Below, piece after piece: positions 53,601 through 64,000 of a stretch of DNA of 64,000 nt; position 1 is the stretch's first letter; the number at the start of each line of letters is the position of its first letter. Source of the stretch: Phalacrocorax aristotelis. Taxonomy: Eukaryota > Chordata > Aves > Suliformes > Phalacrocoracidae. A program made the translations under genes and the position numbers. The DNA is taken from contig NC_134287.1 of assembly GCF_949628215.1 (NCBI RefSeq), positions 23,567,501 through 23,631,500 of the forward strand, given 5' to 3'. The notes under the pieces are model-generated. The model did no database searches. It was not told the DNA's origin and saw only the letters and a program-made list of their open reading frames with translations.

Positions 53601-55600
53601 GGCACTAATGGAAAACAAAACCTTAATAAAAGGAGCTGAAGAGCTGTGATGTAATACTGGAGAACATCTGTCCCTTCAAATTGAGGCTACAAATGTGAGA
53701 TGCTCCTGTTATCTTTGTGGTCATAAGGCAATGCTTTGTCTTTCTAAAATTTTCTGATAGCGATTTCAGAAAAAAGTCTTATACCAAAATTGCAAAAAAA
53801 AAAAAAATCCATGTCTGTATTATTTGGACAAAAAAAAAAAAAAAGGCCTGCAGTGCAAGAAGGGTAGCAAATGCAGAGCAAAGTAGAAAATGCAAACCCA
53901 TGATGCTGGAAAGGCAACTGCTGTTAGTTTTAGTAAGAGAGCATGTCACAGAGAATCACTTTCAGTGATAAAGTTGACCTGCTGAAGAAGAAAAACAAGC
54001 AAAACAGGCAACCAAGACAGTATAGGAATATTTTTAAAGGATTCTAAATAAAGAGGAAGCACAAGAATCATGAGTCTTACAAACAACTTGAACAATACGA
54101 CAGCATAAACCAACAATAACTGGAACTAATAGCTATCCATTTTTTAAAGGGGTGTCAATATACTGTCAATAGATGTGTGTCTAAGAGAAGTCTAGATACT
54201 ACCTTCTCTGTTGTTTGCTAAATTCGGAGTTCTAGTTTCATTCTGACACCCACAAAAATTTAAAATCACATATAATTTCAAAGAATGTAATACTCAAACT
54301 TGATTTTAAATTTGTGGTCTTGATCTTCTGCTGTAGTATGCAGGCTGAACCATACGATACATGGACCGGATGGAGGCATTTTAATGTTGCTGTGTGTTCA
54401 TCCTTCTTTTATTTATGACACTTGGAATTTTTTAATATTCCTGTTGAATAAGTATTATTTTGTGAGTATTTTTGTTACTCAATGTGATCTGCTTAAGCAC
54501 AGTCTCTTCAGTTGAGTATATACTAACCATTTACAAATATCTTTGTTATTTTGGTTATGGTAAGGGTGGTTTTTTTTTTTAGTTCAAAATATTCTGAAGT
54601 TTTGTGATCCATAACTCTTTCTGCAAGTGTCCAGAAACCTTTTTTATTCATTCCTGCATACCAGAAGATTTTAACCTGTGCTAACAAAGTGTTTCATGTA
54701 CAAACCAAAGCAAATATAAACTCAAGGGAGTGTATGGATAGGTAGTGTTACTCGTTTTCACTCTCACTCCAGCTCCTGTTTGTTTATTCATGTGTTGTAT
54801 ATGATGTGTGTCCAAAGTGTGAACTCTCCAAGATGGAAACTGGATTACTTTTGTGTTTTGGACTCTGGTTAATACTCGGAATCTCTGATGAACCATTATG
54901 GTCCCCAAGAATTATCTCACAACACAGCTGAATGATTTCCATATTCTTGGGGTATCCAGCTTAATTTGTGGAATAATTACTGGAAGCCCTTTAGAACTGG
55001 AGTACTGGAATATCTGTCACAGTATTGTGTCAGATTAGGGTGCAGAGATGACTGAGCTACTCATCTTGGGAAATGAACACAAGTAACCCGAACTGCTAAT
55101 GATTATTAAAGAGTTCAGGTACATCCAGTCATTTTTATCATAAATATATGACTAGCTATTAATTTTCTCACTGCCTTTTGTCATGCTGTACTGGTTTTTT
55201 TCTTTTCATGTATTTACAAACTCGGATCTTTAAAATATTTTTGTGTATCTTTGAGTTTTTAGTTCTAAAGCTGCAGTTACAATCATTATGCCTTCATCAG
55301 GGATAACATCTATACTGTCTCTGATAGAAACTGAAATTCCACTGAATAACATAGTAAACACTTAATTTGGAGCTTCAGTTCTGAGGCCATAAGCTAGCCT
55401 GAGATGTGGGCAGGGGTTTATAGTGCAGTTGCGGTGCCCAGTTTACAGCTGCTGTGGTAGTCCAGTGTTGATCTTTTCAGGGCTGCCCTCCTCCAAGCAA
55501 AGAAGTCAGGTGGGAGCCTCCCCCTTGCTGTGCTCCCAGCAGCGCAGGGCATGAGGAAGATCACTCCACCCTCGCTATTAACAAAAGGAAAGCTTCATTT
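38655..55600. other. Intergenic, no gene recognised
   Basis: About 17 kb between the GC patch and the opsin. It contains GC-richer patches near 44740-45000, 48170-48380 and 52200-52580, and a 21-base T run at 45286-45306. ORFs in the patches overlap on both strands and have no recognisable homology. Confidence 0.55.
45286..45306. repeat. Poly-T tract
   Basis: Twenty-one consecutive T bases. No retrocopy or SINE body was recognised on the minus strand next to it. Confidence 0.85.
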
Positions 55601-55913
55601 TTACAGTGCTAAAGGTCAGGGAGGGATCCAAGCAAACGCTTCATTTTTCCCCACAGATTAGGGATGATCTGAAGGATATTTCAGCACTGCTGTTGGCTGC
55701 TGCAGAAGGAGGGAACCTACAGCTTCTACAGTTGGGTTTTATTACAGATCAAGACAGCTGCAGCAGGAGAGAACCAGGAGGCGACTGGCAGAGAGGAGCC
55801 GAAGTTGCTCTAAGAGATTTTCTTGCTCGTCCCTGTTCCCGTACTCACTTCACAGCACTAAACTGGGTCTGACCAAAACTTTGTTTCCTGGACTATTGCT
55901 GGGAAGCAGAAAC

Positions 55914-55964
55914 ATGGAGAATTTGTTCACATTCCTGTTGGAGGCAGCAAATTTCTCCTTTTAA
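55914..55964 (+). other. Upstream ORF before the opsin start
   Basis: A 16-codon ORF (ATG in the strong context aaacATGG, stop TAA) that ends 71 bases before the opsin ATG. If the opsin transcript begins above 55914, it would be a translated leader that lowers opsin output. Transcript start unknown. Confidence 0.35.
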
Positions 55965-55967
55965 TCC
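55962..55967 (+). promoter_or_regulatory. TAATCC, OTX/CRX-type site upstream of VA opsin
   Basis: TAATCC is the preferred core of OTX2/CRX-class homeodomains that drive photoreceptor genes. It lies 69 bases above the opsin ATG. A six-base match is weak on its own, and it may lie within the 5'UTR. Confidence 0.25.
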
Positions 55968-56035
55968 TGAGTATTATTTACAGATTAGAAACTCCAGTAC
56001 GATACAATATTATTTCTGCTAATGAGAGAGAAAAA

Positions 56036-56396
56036 ATGGATGCATTCCAAGCACCTGAAAACGGTTCGCTGTTGTCCAGTTCCTCTGGTCCTGCCAGATG
56101 GGATCCCTTCCGTCGTCCCTTGGACTCCATCCAGCCCTGGCACTTCAGGCTGCTGGCAGCAGTAATGTTGGTGGTGACCTCCCTGTCACTTGCTGAGAAC
56201 CTGGCTGTAATCCTGGTAACTTTTAAGTTCAAGCAATTGAGACAACCTGTCAATTATGTTATAGTCAATTTGTCTGTGGCTGATTTCCTGGTCTCATTGA
56301 CTGGTGGCACCATCAGCTTTCTAACCAATCTAAAAGGTTATTTTTATATGGGATACTGGGCTTGTGTGCTGGAAGGATTTGCTGTCACATTTTTTG
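56036..56396 (+). CDS. OPNVA: VA opsin exon 1 coding part (TM1 to start of TM3)
   Basis: 361 bases, ending after the first base of codon Gly121, donor gtaagc. It encodes the N-tail with NGS, TM1 (SLAENLAVI), TM2 (NLSVADF) and the start of TM3 with CVLEGF. Both its length and phase match the first coding exon of rhodopsin genes. Confidence 0.93.
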
Positions 56397-58841
56397 GTAA
56401 GCTTGATTTTGTTTGTAGTTGTATGTTCATTTCCTTCAAAAAGTCCTTCCGCGTGTTCTAGTAGCTATCCTGCAGCTTCCCATCACTGGTTCTTTCCCCA
56501 GTTACATATATTCTGTAGTGGCTCATGTGTGCGTGAATAACATGTATCACTATCTCTGTGATGTATCAGTGGCTTGTCGCATGTATACTGCTCATTGAAT
56601 GTGTTTAATATAATGAGAAACAGCTTGCTAATAGAATAACAGCATTGTGGGGTTTTTGGTAAAACAATGTTAGGAAAAAATTCACACGTGTCCCTATTTT
56701 CAAGGTTTGTATATAGGTGTGTGCATATGTGGATAAATAAGAGAGAGGAAAAGAATTAGTGGGTGCTTTTAAACTGTGGAAAATATCAGGCCACAGAAAC
56801 ATCTTACGTTAGCTATGCTCCAGTGGTTCTGAGGAACCATGACACACCTGTAACAGTCACCCCTCACACCTACATCTGTTTGTGATTCTTTTTTCTTGGC
56901 TCTGTTTTACTAACTGCACAAAAAGTACTAAAAGTACTCTAAAAGGGAAAATCCTCACCACTTAGTTCCCTATGTAAATACACCTCTGCAGAATAAATGA
57001 GAAAATAGTTTAAAAAGTGACATCTACTTACGTGAGATAGACATTCATTCCTGCATCCCTGTTCCTGATTCCAAAGCTGCATAGTGAAGACAGCCTTCTA
57101 ACCCTTGTCACTGCTCTGAACAAAACACATGGCTGATCCTCAGCCTGAAAAGGAGCCCTACAGTTGCTCTCAGCCTGGTTAAGCTGCGCAGAGGGAAGGT
57201 CGGTGAGGGACAGTGCTGCTAAATCAGTTTGTGGCATGTAATCCATGTCCTGTGGAGAAAGGTCAGGTTATTTCAAGATTTTGCTGGCCAACCAGGTGAT
57301 ATGTGCCTAATAAACTGATAATTTGATGTTGTGGGCAGTTGTAGTTTAGAGTTTTATGGCAGGCTGAAATGTAACATTTCTTGCAAAGATAAGGTTTTTG
57401 CAGATATATCTTAATTTGTTAATTTGGAAGCTACACATAATTTACAGCTTTTCAGACTAGAACCAAATTTAAAAAAAGAATTCATCATCAGTTAAATGGC
57501 CCGATTAGCTGCTTGGTTTTGTGGTCTTTATACTGTAGACTGACGAACCAGACAAATATGAAAATCTTGCGCTCTTAATAAATATGAGACTAATGTGGAT
57601 AAATTGCAAATCCTTTCACAACTTGGGTTGATGGAAAAGGTGCCTGATGTGGTGGGTGGTCAATCACTGGAATGGGTTGCCCAGAGTGTTTGTGGAGTCT
57701 CCAGCTGTGGAGATATTCAAAACCCAATGGAACTTGGTCCTGGACAAGCTTCTGTATGGACTGTGCTTGAGTGCATGTGGGGGTTGTTGAACTAGATGAC
57801 CTCCAAAGATGCCTTTCGACCAAAGCAATTCTGTGACTGTCTGATGTGCAACAGTGTTTGCTTTTGAGTGAATCTACCCAATTTTTGATGCTGACTGTGT
57901 TTTCTTACTATAGGCATTGTTGCTCTCTGGTCTCTGGCTCTGTTGGCTTTTGAGCGGTACATTGTGATCTGCCGCCCATTGGGAAATATGCGCTTGAGGG
58001 GAAAGCATGCAGCTCTAGGCATTGCCTTTGTGTGGACCTTTTCCTTCATTTGGACCATTCCACCAACAATGGGTTGGAGCAGTTACACCACCAGTAAGAT
58101 TGGAACTACTTGTGAGCCTAACTGGTAAGGCCACTTTTGCAGAGTATGGTAAGGGAATGAAACTTGCAGCTCAAGACATCTCAGGGGCAGGAATTTAAAG
58201 GAAAGGTTTATAGATGGTGTACATCTCTGCAAAAATGCATGTACAGAAAGTTGCAACAAAACTGAGCAAAATTTGCCAAACCAGATTTTAAAAAAATAAA
58301 AAATTCTAAAGGGATGCTCTTCCATCTCTAACTAAAATGACCATCCTATACCTTGTGCTTTTTGTCAGGATTCAAAGAGGACAAAGAGACAGATATTTTT
58401 CACAAGACTGGACAAAACCCTGAGCGACCTGGTCTGACTCTATAGCTGACTCCACTTTGAGCAGGAGGTTGGGCTACATGTCCCTTCCCACCTGAGCTGC
58501 CCCACTTTGTCCTGTGGCCACAGGATCCTCTCCTAGCCCACGGCCAGCGGGATGGCCCGAGGCTCCATCTGGTGATATGACTGAGGTTGTAAAGAGGCAC
58601 TTTGACTAAAGACAGTTGATAAAAATACTGGTGACAGCTTTGAGGAGCAAAATTAATACTTCAAGAAAATAGTAAGAACACATATTAGTAATACACACAC
58701 AATGTATTTTGTGTTTTATACAGGTACTCGGGAGCATATACCGACCACACGTACATTATTGCATTCTTCACCACCTGTTTTATAGTGCCTTTATCGGTGA
58801 TTTTGGTATCCTATGGAAAACTGATGCAGAAGTTAAGAAAG
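56036..58841 (+). CDS. OPNVA: Vertebrate-ancient (VA) opsin, exons 1-3, 3' part outside the window
   Basis: A retinal-binding Gt/Gi-type GPCR of the VA opsin family, expressed in the avian hypothalamus as a deep-brain photoreceptor. Coding segments are 56036-56396, 57914-58124 and 58724-58841, with GT/AG junctions and matching phases; they give 230 codons. Residue numbers coincide with bovine rhodopsin with no gap: Asn55, Asp83, disulphide Cys110 and Cys187, Schiff-base counterion Glu113, and the DRY-like Glu134-Arg135-Tyr136. An N-glycosylation site lies at Asn9 (NGS). TM1-TM5 are present at roughly 37-61, 73-96, 110-133, 153-173 and 203-225. TM6, TM7 with Lys296 and the C-tail are absent; the donor gtaaga at 58842 shows the gene continues. 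ECL2 (GWSSYTTSKIG, TTCEPNWYSG) is what points to VA opsin rather than pinopsin or a cone opsin. The start at 56036 has a strong context and gives rhodopsin-like N-terminal length. Confidence 0.92.
56397..57913 (+). other. VA opsin intron 1
   Basis: A 1.5 kb intron. Its last quarter is a CR1 fragment ending only about 70 bases before the exon 2 acceptor. The rest is AT-rich with no further feature seen. Confidence 0.88.
57640..57842 (+). mobile_element. CR1 LINE 3'-end fragment
   Basis: Plus-strand sequence with the usual avian CR1 tail order: GGTTGCCCAGAG, then a GGAG.TATTCAAAACC block, then TTGAACTAGATGACCTCCAAAG, and the terminal ATTCTGTGA-type repeat. It is 5'-truncated, diverged and non-coding. 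The left limit is approximate. Confidence 0.85.
57914..58124 (+). CDS. OPNVA: VA opsin exon 2 (TM3 to ECL2)
   Basis: 211 bases between the acceptor ttactatag and the donor gtaagg. It reads IVALWSLALLAFERYIVICRPLG early on and ends within Trp191 after TTCEPN. It carries the ERY triad and Cys187. A donor-like gtaaga inside it at 58094 would truncate ECL2 if used. Confidence 0.93.
58125..58723 (+). other. VA opsin intron 2
   Basis: A 599-base intron, gtaagg to cag. No other feature is seen. Its position, inside codon 191, differs from the rhodopsin intron after codon 177. Confidence 0.9.
58724..58841 (+). CDS. OPNVA: VA opsin exon 3 (ECL2 to TM5 end)
   Basis: 118 bases after the acceptor ttatacag. 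It completes Trp191 and continues YSGAYTDHTYIIAFF through TM5 to GKLMQKLRK, then donor gtaaga. Retention of the following intron would add 26 residues and stop at 58920-58922. Confidence 0.93.
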
Positions 58842-60772
58842 GTAAGAAGAAGCATTATAAGTAAACTTTTAAAATGTGTAGGTATGCAAACATTTGGAAT
58901 TTTTGTGTTTAATTTTCTGTAAAGATCAGCCATAAGCAGATCAAATTTCCAGTCAGCAAATGCACTCACTTATCAGCCTTTCTTAGATAATTATCCTTAC
59001 ACACAAATTCATGCCATGGTTAGAAAATGTTTCTTCAAAGTCTGCATCACTTATCAGTACATCTCATTAACCAAACATCATACAAATGAAAGCATGTCTG
59101 CCTCATAAAGAAACTGGATCGCCTGATACTGGTTTATTTACAATTGTACTTCAGTTCAACAACATTTCTTAAGACTCAAACCAGGTAAATCAGAATTTAG
59201 CTTAAAATTTTAAGAGTGCTGGCTAATACTCTATAACACAGGCAGAATAAGATGTAGCACTTGTAAATAATATAATGCTGTTTAGTAAATAAAATATTAG
59301 ATTGTCCAGGAAAATTTAAAATTTAAATTTAAAATAAAATAAAATTTTATTTAATGATTATGTTGACCTGATCCAAAAAAGAACCTGCCAAAAGTGAAAA
59401 AGAATAAGAAAATAAAATAGGAAAACTCCTATTTGGGACAGGATTTTTGGACAATATTTTGGGACAATGTTGTCATTTCTATTTACTGCAAAGCTGCCTT
59501 GTCTTGTTTCATTGTTGCAGTAGTAAGTTCAGTAAATTTCTTCAACTTACTGATGTTTTTAAAGTATTTGGAATAGTCAAATGCTTGTATCTATTCTGAG
59601 TGTCGTTCTCTCTAAAACAAAACAGAAGGGAAAGGCAAAAAATACTTTATTTTCATGTTCAAAAATACAGATTGGTACATGCATACTTCAGGTAACATCG
59701 TGATTCCTCTAAATGGATTTTTCTTGATTTCCTCCAGGATGCATTATGGGGAGAGAAGGTTAAATGTCTGGGGGAGGTTGATTTCAGTATTAAACACAAG
59801 AAATTTCCCAAGTTGAATGTCAGCTGCAGCACAGGTGCATCGCTGCTCACAGTGAGGTAGCAGAGTGTCTGTTGATGTGAGGGTGGGAGACGAAGGTGTG
59901 GAGATGCTTGAAGAAAATAATTGTTCATGATTCAGAATCTCCTAAGATAACTTGTAAAACTATGATTCTGTTATTCCAAATATCGGGAACTTTTATGAGT
60001 ATTTTATTTTCCCCTGTCCTAACCTACCTGCAGAGGAAAAGGAATGAAGAGAGAGAGCAGGGGAGCCAGACCTCCCTGCTGCTGATGCAGCCCTCGCTGC
60101 TGCCTGGGCAGGCGATGCAGCCCTTAGGGAAGGAGCTCTGCTGCTTGGCTTGGGAGGGTGAGGACAGCAACCCCAGAGCAGCCACATCTCGGGGCTCCGG
60201 CTGCCTGGGACCACCCCCGCTGGGGGCATGCACAGCGGGTGGTAGGTGTCCCTCCCCACAGACGGGCGGTCACAGCACGGCCCCATCCTGCGGGGTGGGA
60301 AAGGGCCACCTCCAGGAGGCCGTCCCTGGGAGGAAGCCCATGGGTGGCCTGGCATGAAAAGAAGGGACATTAACCCAAAGGAGGGGGTATGGAGGAAACA
60401 AGACCACTTGCCAAGCATCCAGCACCGTGATGCGCCTGCCCAAGCTGTGCCTAATGTGCTACTCAGACGCTTCAGGAGGTGCACAAATAGGGCCATTTCC
60501 TTCCCTCACAGCCACTTAAGAGGCTGGAAGGTTAAACTAAGCAGGTGAGATGAGGAACAAGGAAGGCTACGAAGGAAAATGTCACCGTCAGTCACAGCAG
60601 AAGCCTGTGAATTCTCCGTCTTGCCGTTTGGGTGAGGTCAGGATGTCTTCTGGAAGACTGATCTGTGCCATGTCGTAGGTTCCAGCATTGACTTGGAGCC
60701 ACGGTGGTGTGATCTTGCTAGGCTGTCTTTCTCAAACCTCCCTCTGTTATCCAGAAAGAATAGCAGTAATGT

Positions 60773-60790
60773 TAAAAAAAAAAAAAAAAA
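60773..60790. repeat. Poly-A tract
   Basis: An A run after gtaatgtt, with a T run about 20 bases downstream, giving a small A/T inverted pair. Confidence 0.75.
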
Positions 60791-61741
60791 GAGAACCACG
60801 ATTTTTTTTTTTCAAGTGGTGTGTTTCACACTGCCCTTGCAGCTCAGTGACCTAGCACCACACAGCCAGGAAACGCTGGGGCAGCCTCAGGGCACCTCAC
60901 CACAAATGATTTAGCCGTAGCTATCTGGCTTGTGCCAGTCCTTGCCGTTGGCTTTTATAGAGAGATTGTCTGAGTTGGCCTCTATTACATGTAACAGCTT
61001 AAAACAGTCTGACATAGAAAAGCTAACTGGCTGTGATATGTTCTGTAAATTTATAATGAATTGCCATAAGACTATATTTCACAACTAAGCTAGTTTTTAA
61101 AAACCTGACTACAGTGAACAGGGAGAGACCCAGGCACCAGAACTGGGGTCTTACTGTTCTCAGCCAACCCTCTGCCTGGATTTTGACTGCCATGTCTCAT
61201 GGTTGCCCCAGTGCAGACTTTGTCCTGAGTGGCACTGTTTTGTCTTAAAGGCTGCTAGTCCCTGTGACCCCAGCTTTACAATGCCAATAGGAGCTTTCAC
61301 TATATCTGCAAAACTAATGAAAGAAATTAATCTTTAGGAAAAGATCTTATTAACAGTTTACAATGGAAAGAAATTATTATGGCAGCATTCCTTTGTTTGT
61401 AAGATAAAGCACCAGCACATGGTTCCTAATCAGTTTCATGTTCCCAGATATAGAGAGAGAAAGGAACCTACTGCCGTCCACAAAAAGCCATGGCTGAGAA
61501 AAGGGCCAGGCTGGTATGAGACAAAGATGAAACTGTTGAAAGCACAATCCAGGAGATTTTGTTCCTTCCCCAAGGTGATTGCACTTCTGCTGGAAGGGAG
61601 CCTGGGCTACTCTCTCTGTAGGTGCAGAGTATGTGAAGAAATGCTGTAGAAATGTCATATATTGGCAGGGAATATCTTAGCTTTGCTCAGTACCTAACAC
61701 AGCCTTCACTGATGTCTAGGAACTTGTAGGTATTATGACAA

Positions 61742-61782
61742 CTTATTATCATTATTATAATCATCATTATTATTTATTAACG
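61742..61782. repeat. ATT-rich microsatellite
   Basis: Repeated TTA/ATT triplets with CAT interruptions. Confidence 0.75.
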
Positions 61783-63178
61783 TTGTATTTTTTTTGTTAA
61801 AAATCGACATGAATTACAACTTTCTACAGAGGTAAGGACACACACACCCCTCCCCAGGAGGCACTTCTATACCTCTGTAAGTACTAAATATGTTAAATTA
61901 TCTGAGTGCAGTGCAAGGTTTATTAGGGAAAATGTCTCCATTCAGTTCTAATGTTACTGTGGAAAGCTAAAAGGCCAGATTACACCAAAAGTTCTTACTT
62001 TATTAGCATGTATTATTGCAAGACCTGCATCAGGTTTATCTTGAGCCATACAGAGCTATCATTAGTAACTTCCCATGTAAGCTAACATTGCGTAGCTGTG
62101 CTTTGTTTCACTAAATCGTCAGAAACAAAACAAGGATGTTTGCCAGAGACACATTGTTTGACATCACATAATCTCTGTTTCAACAGCTCTACCTAAGATG
62201 CTTGCATGATGAATGAGGGGAAGAGGGGAAGCATTCCTGCTTTAGATCTGGTGTCATTAGGTCATAGATGCTCTTCTGGTGAAGGCCATAAAGCACCACT
62301 GAGCTTGACGGGCTCTGCTGGTCGCTGCTGCTTAGTCTGGTCTAAATTCACCTATGGCAAGGAGGTTCCACAGCCACAGCAGAGTACCTGTATTGGACAC
62401 CTAGCTGTCTGCAAAGACTGTATGAAAAAGAAAGCGTTTGAATTCAGGCTCACTGTCTGCTTACGACTCACCAAGATGATCTTCTTTTTCAGTATTTAAG
62501 TCACAATCGTGCCTTCCGTTAAATCATTGCAATTACTGTGGGTAGGCATAATGGCAGGGGTAGACTGGGAGTTGGCTGAAAACTTCTCAAAAGGTTAGCC
62601 AAAGCTGACTTGTTACACACTGTGGATGTGGTGGTTAGAGGCTGGTCAGGGCTCAGGAACACCAAGAAGAGGCTGCAGGAGAGTGCTGGGGAGGCCAGCT
62701 TAGCATGAAGCCTTGGGAGCAGGTTGGGGCTTGGGTGCTGGTGGGGGGACAGGGACAGCTCAGCCTCCTTTCCTGCACCACCTCGCTTGGGGTTATTTCC
62801 CCTCTGCTGATGCGACCACAGCAGCCGTGAGCCTGTCTTTCCAAATTTCTGGCAGAGAAGAGTCTGGTCCAAGGCAAGAGCTTTTACTTAAAGCCAGCCC
62901 CTGACAGTGGCCTGAATGAGAACTTGGAAGAGATCTGAAACTGCTGACTTGTAAAAAGATCTCATAAGGACAATGCTGTGCTTGGGCCAACTGGTACAGA
63001 AGACAGTTTTGTAGGTAAGATTAAAGTTGGTTGGCTGTAAGACTGGTTCAAAGGTATATTTGCTTGTCATATCTGCCTTGTTACAGAATTGTGCTTTCCA
63101 TTATATTTTGCTGTACATTAACTGCTTGTCAGGACAGCAGCAAATGTATTTCACAAAAAGACCGGAAAAAGGGAAGAG

Positions 63179-63290
63179 AATCACAGAATCATAGAATCTC
63201 AGAACAGTAGGGGTTGGGAGGGACCTCTGGAGATTATCTCGTCCAACCCGCCCTGCTTGAGCAGTGTGCTCCTACCAGTAGAGACAAAAT
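63179..63290 (-). mobile_element. CR1 LINE 3'-end fragment, minus orientation
   Basis: It begins with the CR1 terminal repeat in reverse complement (AATCACAGAATCATAGAATC), followed by GGTTGGGAGGGACCTCTGGAGATTATC and GTCCAACC, the hallmark of avian CR1 tails. It is short and 5'-truncated. The right limit is approximate. Confidence 0.88.
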
Positions 63291-64000
63291 GTTCTCTAGC
63301 CAGCTTTCCTGCAAGCCAAGAAGTCTAGCTTTATGTGCAGATCCAGAGCTGCTGTAAGCTGAGGTAGCTCCGTTGAAGTTAGTGGTGCATGGCAAGTTGT
63401 ATCACCCAAAAATGTAGCCCTAATTTCTGTTTCTTTTATTTTAGAGGTAACTTATTGTTATCAGATGCTGTCAGTTGCTCATTCTGTTAGGGTCATTGTA
63501 TTCTGTTAGTTGGTATTCTAAATAGAGGCCAAACATTGTCTCTGATTTGACTAAAATAATTAGGATTACTTTTCTCACAAATGGAATTTAAAGGTATTTC
63601 TGCCCTGCCTTGGGGCACACTGCTGCAGCACAGATGAGGTTACCTGAGCTAAATTAACTTTTGTAAGGCTGGACAGCAAATGTGTGCTGTCACTTTGCTC
63701 TTCATGACTTGGCTGAAGCTACCTTGGGAGTGTCTCTACAGGCTGCAGTAATGCCTGACTGCAGTTAGATATCTACACAGTGATTGCTGTACTAATTGCT
63801 TTTTGCTCTCACTTTGACAATAAAAATATAAAGATACTTAAGCAAAGGAAAATTTACAGTATACAGTAATTCATGTTCATGAGCAGTAACATTAACACCT
63901 TGTGGTCGAGTAACAGCATCCTTATGCGCTGTCATACTCAAGAAGAGTAGGTTTTTCCGTCTAGCATGGCAGAATATTAGCCTGCTCACCAAATTCACTG

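Larger units (their letters stand above)
58842..64000 (+). other. VA opsin intron 3 (open at the right edge)
   Basis: More than 5.1 kb after the exon 3 donor in which I could not find a TM6/TM7 exon (no CWTPY-like or FxK-like opsin segment). It contains a GC-rich patch at about 60040-60360, an ATT-rich microsatellite at 61742-61782, poly-A at 60773-60790 and a CR1 end at 63179-63290. Confidence 0.7.

Noticed and set aside
55606-55872. 88-codon plus-strand ORF just upstream of VA opsin
   Set aside because: No recognisable protein, different frame from the opsin, and rhodopsin-like N-terminal length is already complete from 56036.
59896-60496. 150-167 codon ORFs on both strands in the opsin's third intron
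   Set aside because: They share one GC-rich patch, overlap each other, and do not resemble the missing opsin exons.
61419-61649. 76-codon ORF considered as a missing opsin exon
   Set aside because: No TM6 CWxPY-like or TM7 lysine segment, and the phase does not fit the exon 3 donor.

Overview
The window looks like nuclear DNA of a bird. It is AT-rich, intron-rich vertebrate sequence with GT/AG splice sites, one large GC/CpG-rich domain, and two recognisable CR1-type retroelement 3' ends (about 57.6 kb and 63.2 kb) of the kind that dominates avian interspersed repeats. Three genes are supported by exon-level protein similarity, in this order: INPP5A (+, 3' end), NKX6-2 (-, complete) and a vertebrate-ancient (VA) opsin (+, 5' part). 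The first two are neighbours on human chromosome 10q26. Mammals have no VA opsin, while birds and other non-mammals do. All family assignments come from reading the translated sequence; no database search was run.

Region by region: 1-11.6 kb carries the last three coding exons of INPP5A (InsP3 5-phosphatase), ending in the prenylation box CVVQ, followed by a 3'UTR of about 1.7 kb with three candidate poly(A) signals. From 11.6 to 21 kb there is a roughly 9 kb CpG-rich domain around NKX6-2. This homeobox gene is complete in three exons on the minus strand (272 codons), with its 3'UTR, its TATA-less CCAAT/GC-box upstream region and several candidate regulatory blocks. Long ORFs in this domain outside NKX6-2 are GC artefacts. 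From 21 to 55.6 kb I find no gene; there are a few GC-richer patches, a locally duplicated 76-bp unit at 26.8/27.9 kb, and simple repeats. From 56.0 to 58.8 kb are the first three exons of the VA opsin (230 codons, TM1-TM5). TM6, TM7 with the retinal-binding lysine, and the C-tail are not found in the next 5.1 kb and are presumed to lie beyond the window.

The genes do not form a pathway. INPP5A ends InsP3 signalling, NKX6-2 is a neural-tube and oligodendrocyte repressor, and VA opsin is a deep-brain photoreceptor. The INPP5A and NKX6-2 3' ends converge, and NKX6-2 and the opsin are divergent across about 39 kb that could hold regulatory DNA for either gene. The most interesting content is the opsin. 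It shares bovine rhodopsin numbering without gaps over the visible part, keeps Glu113, and carries Ile122, Pro189 and Ser181.
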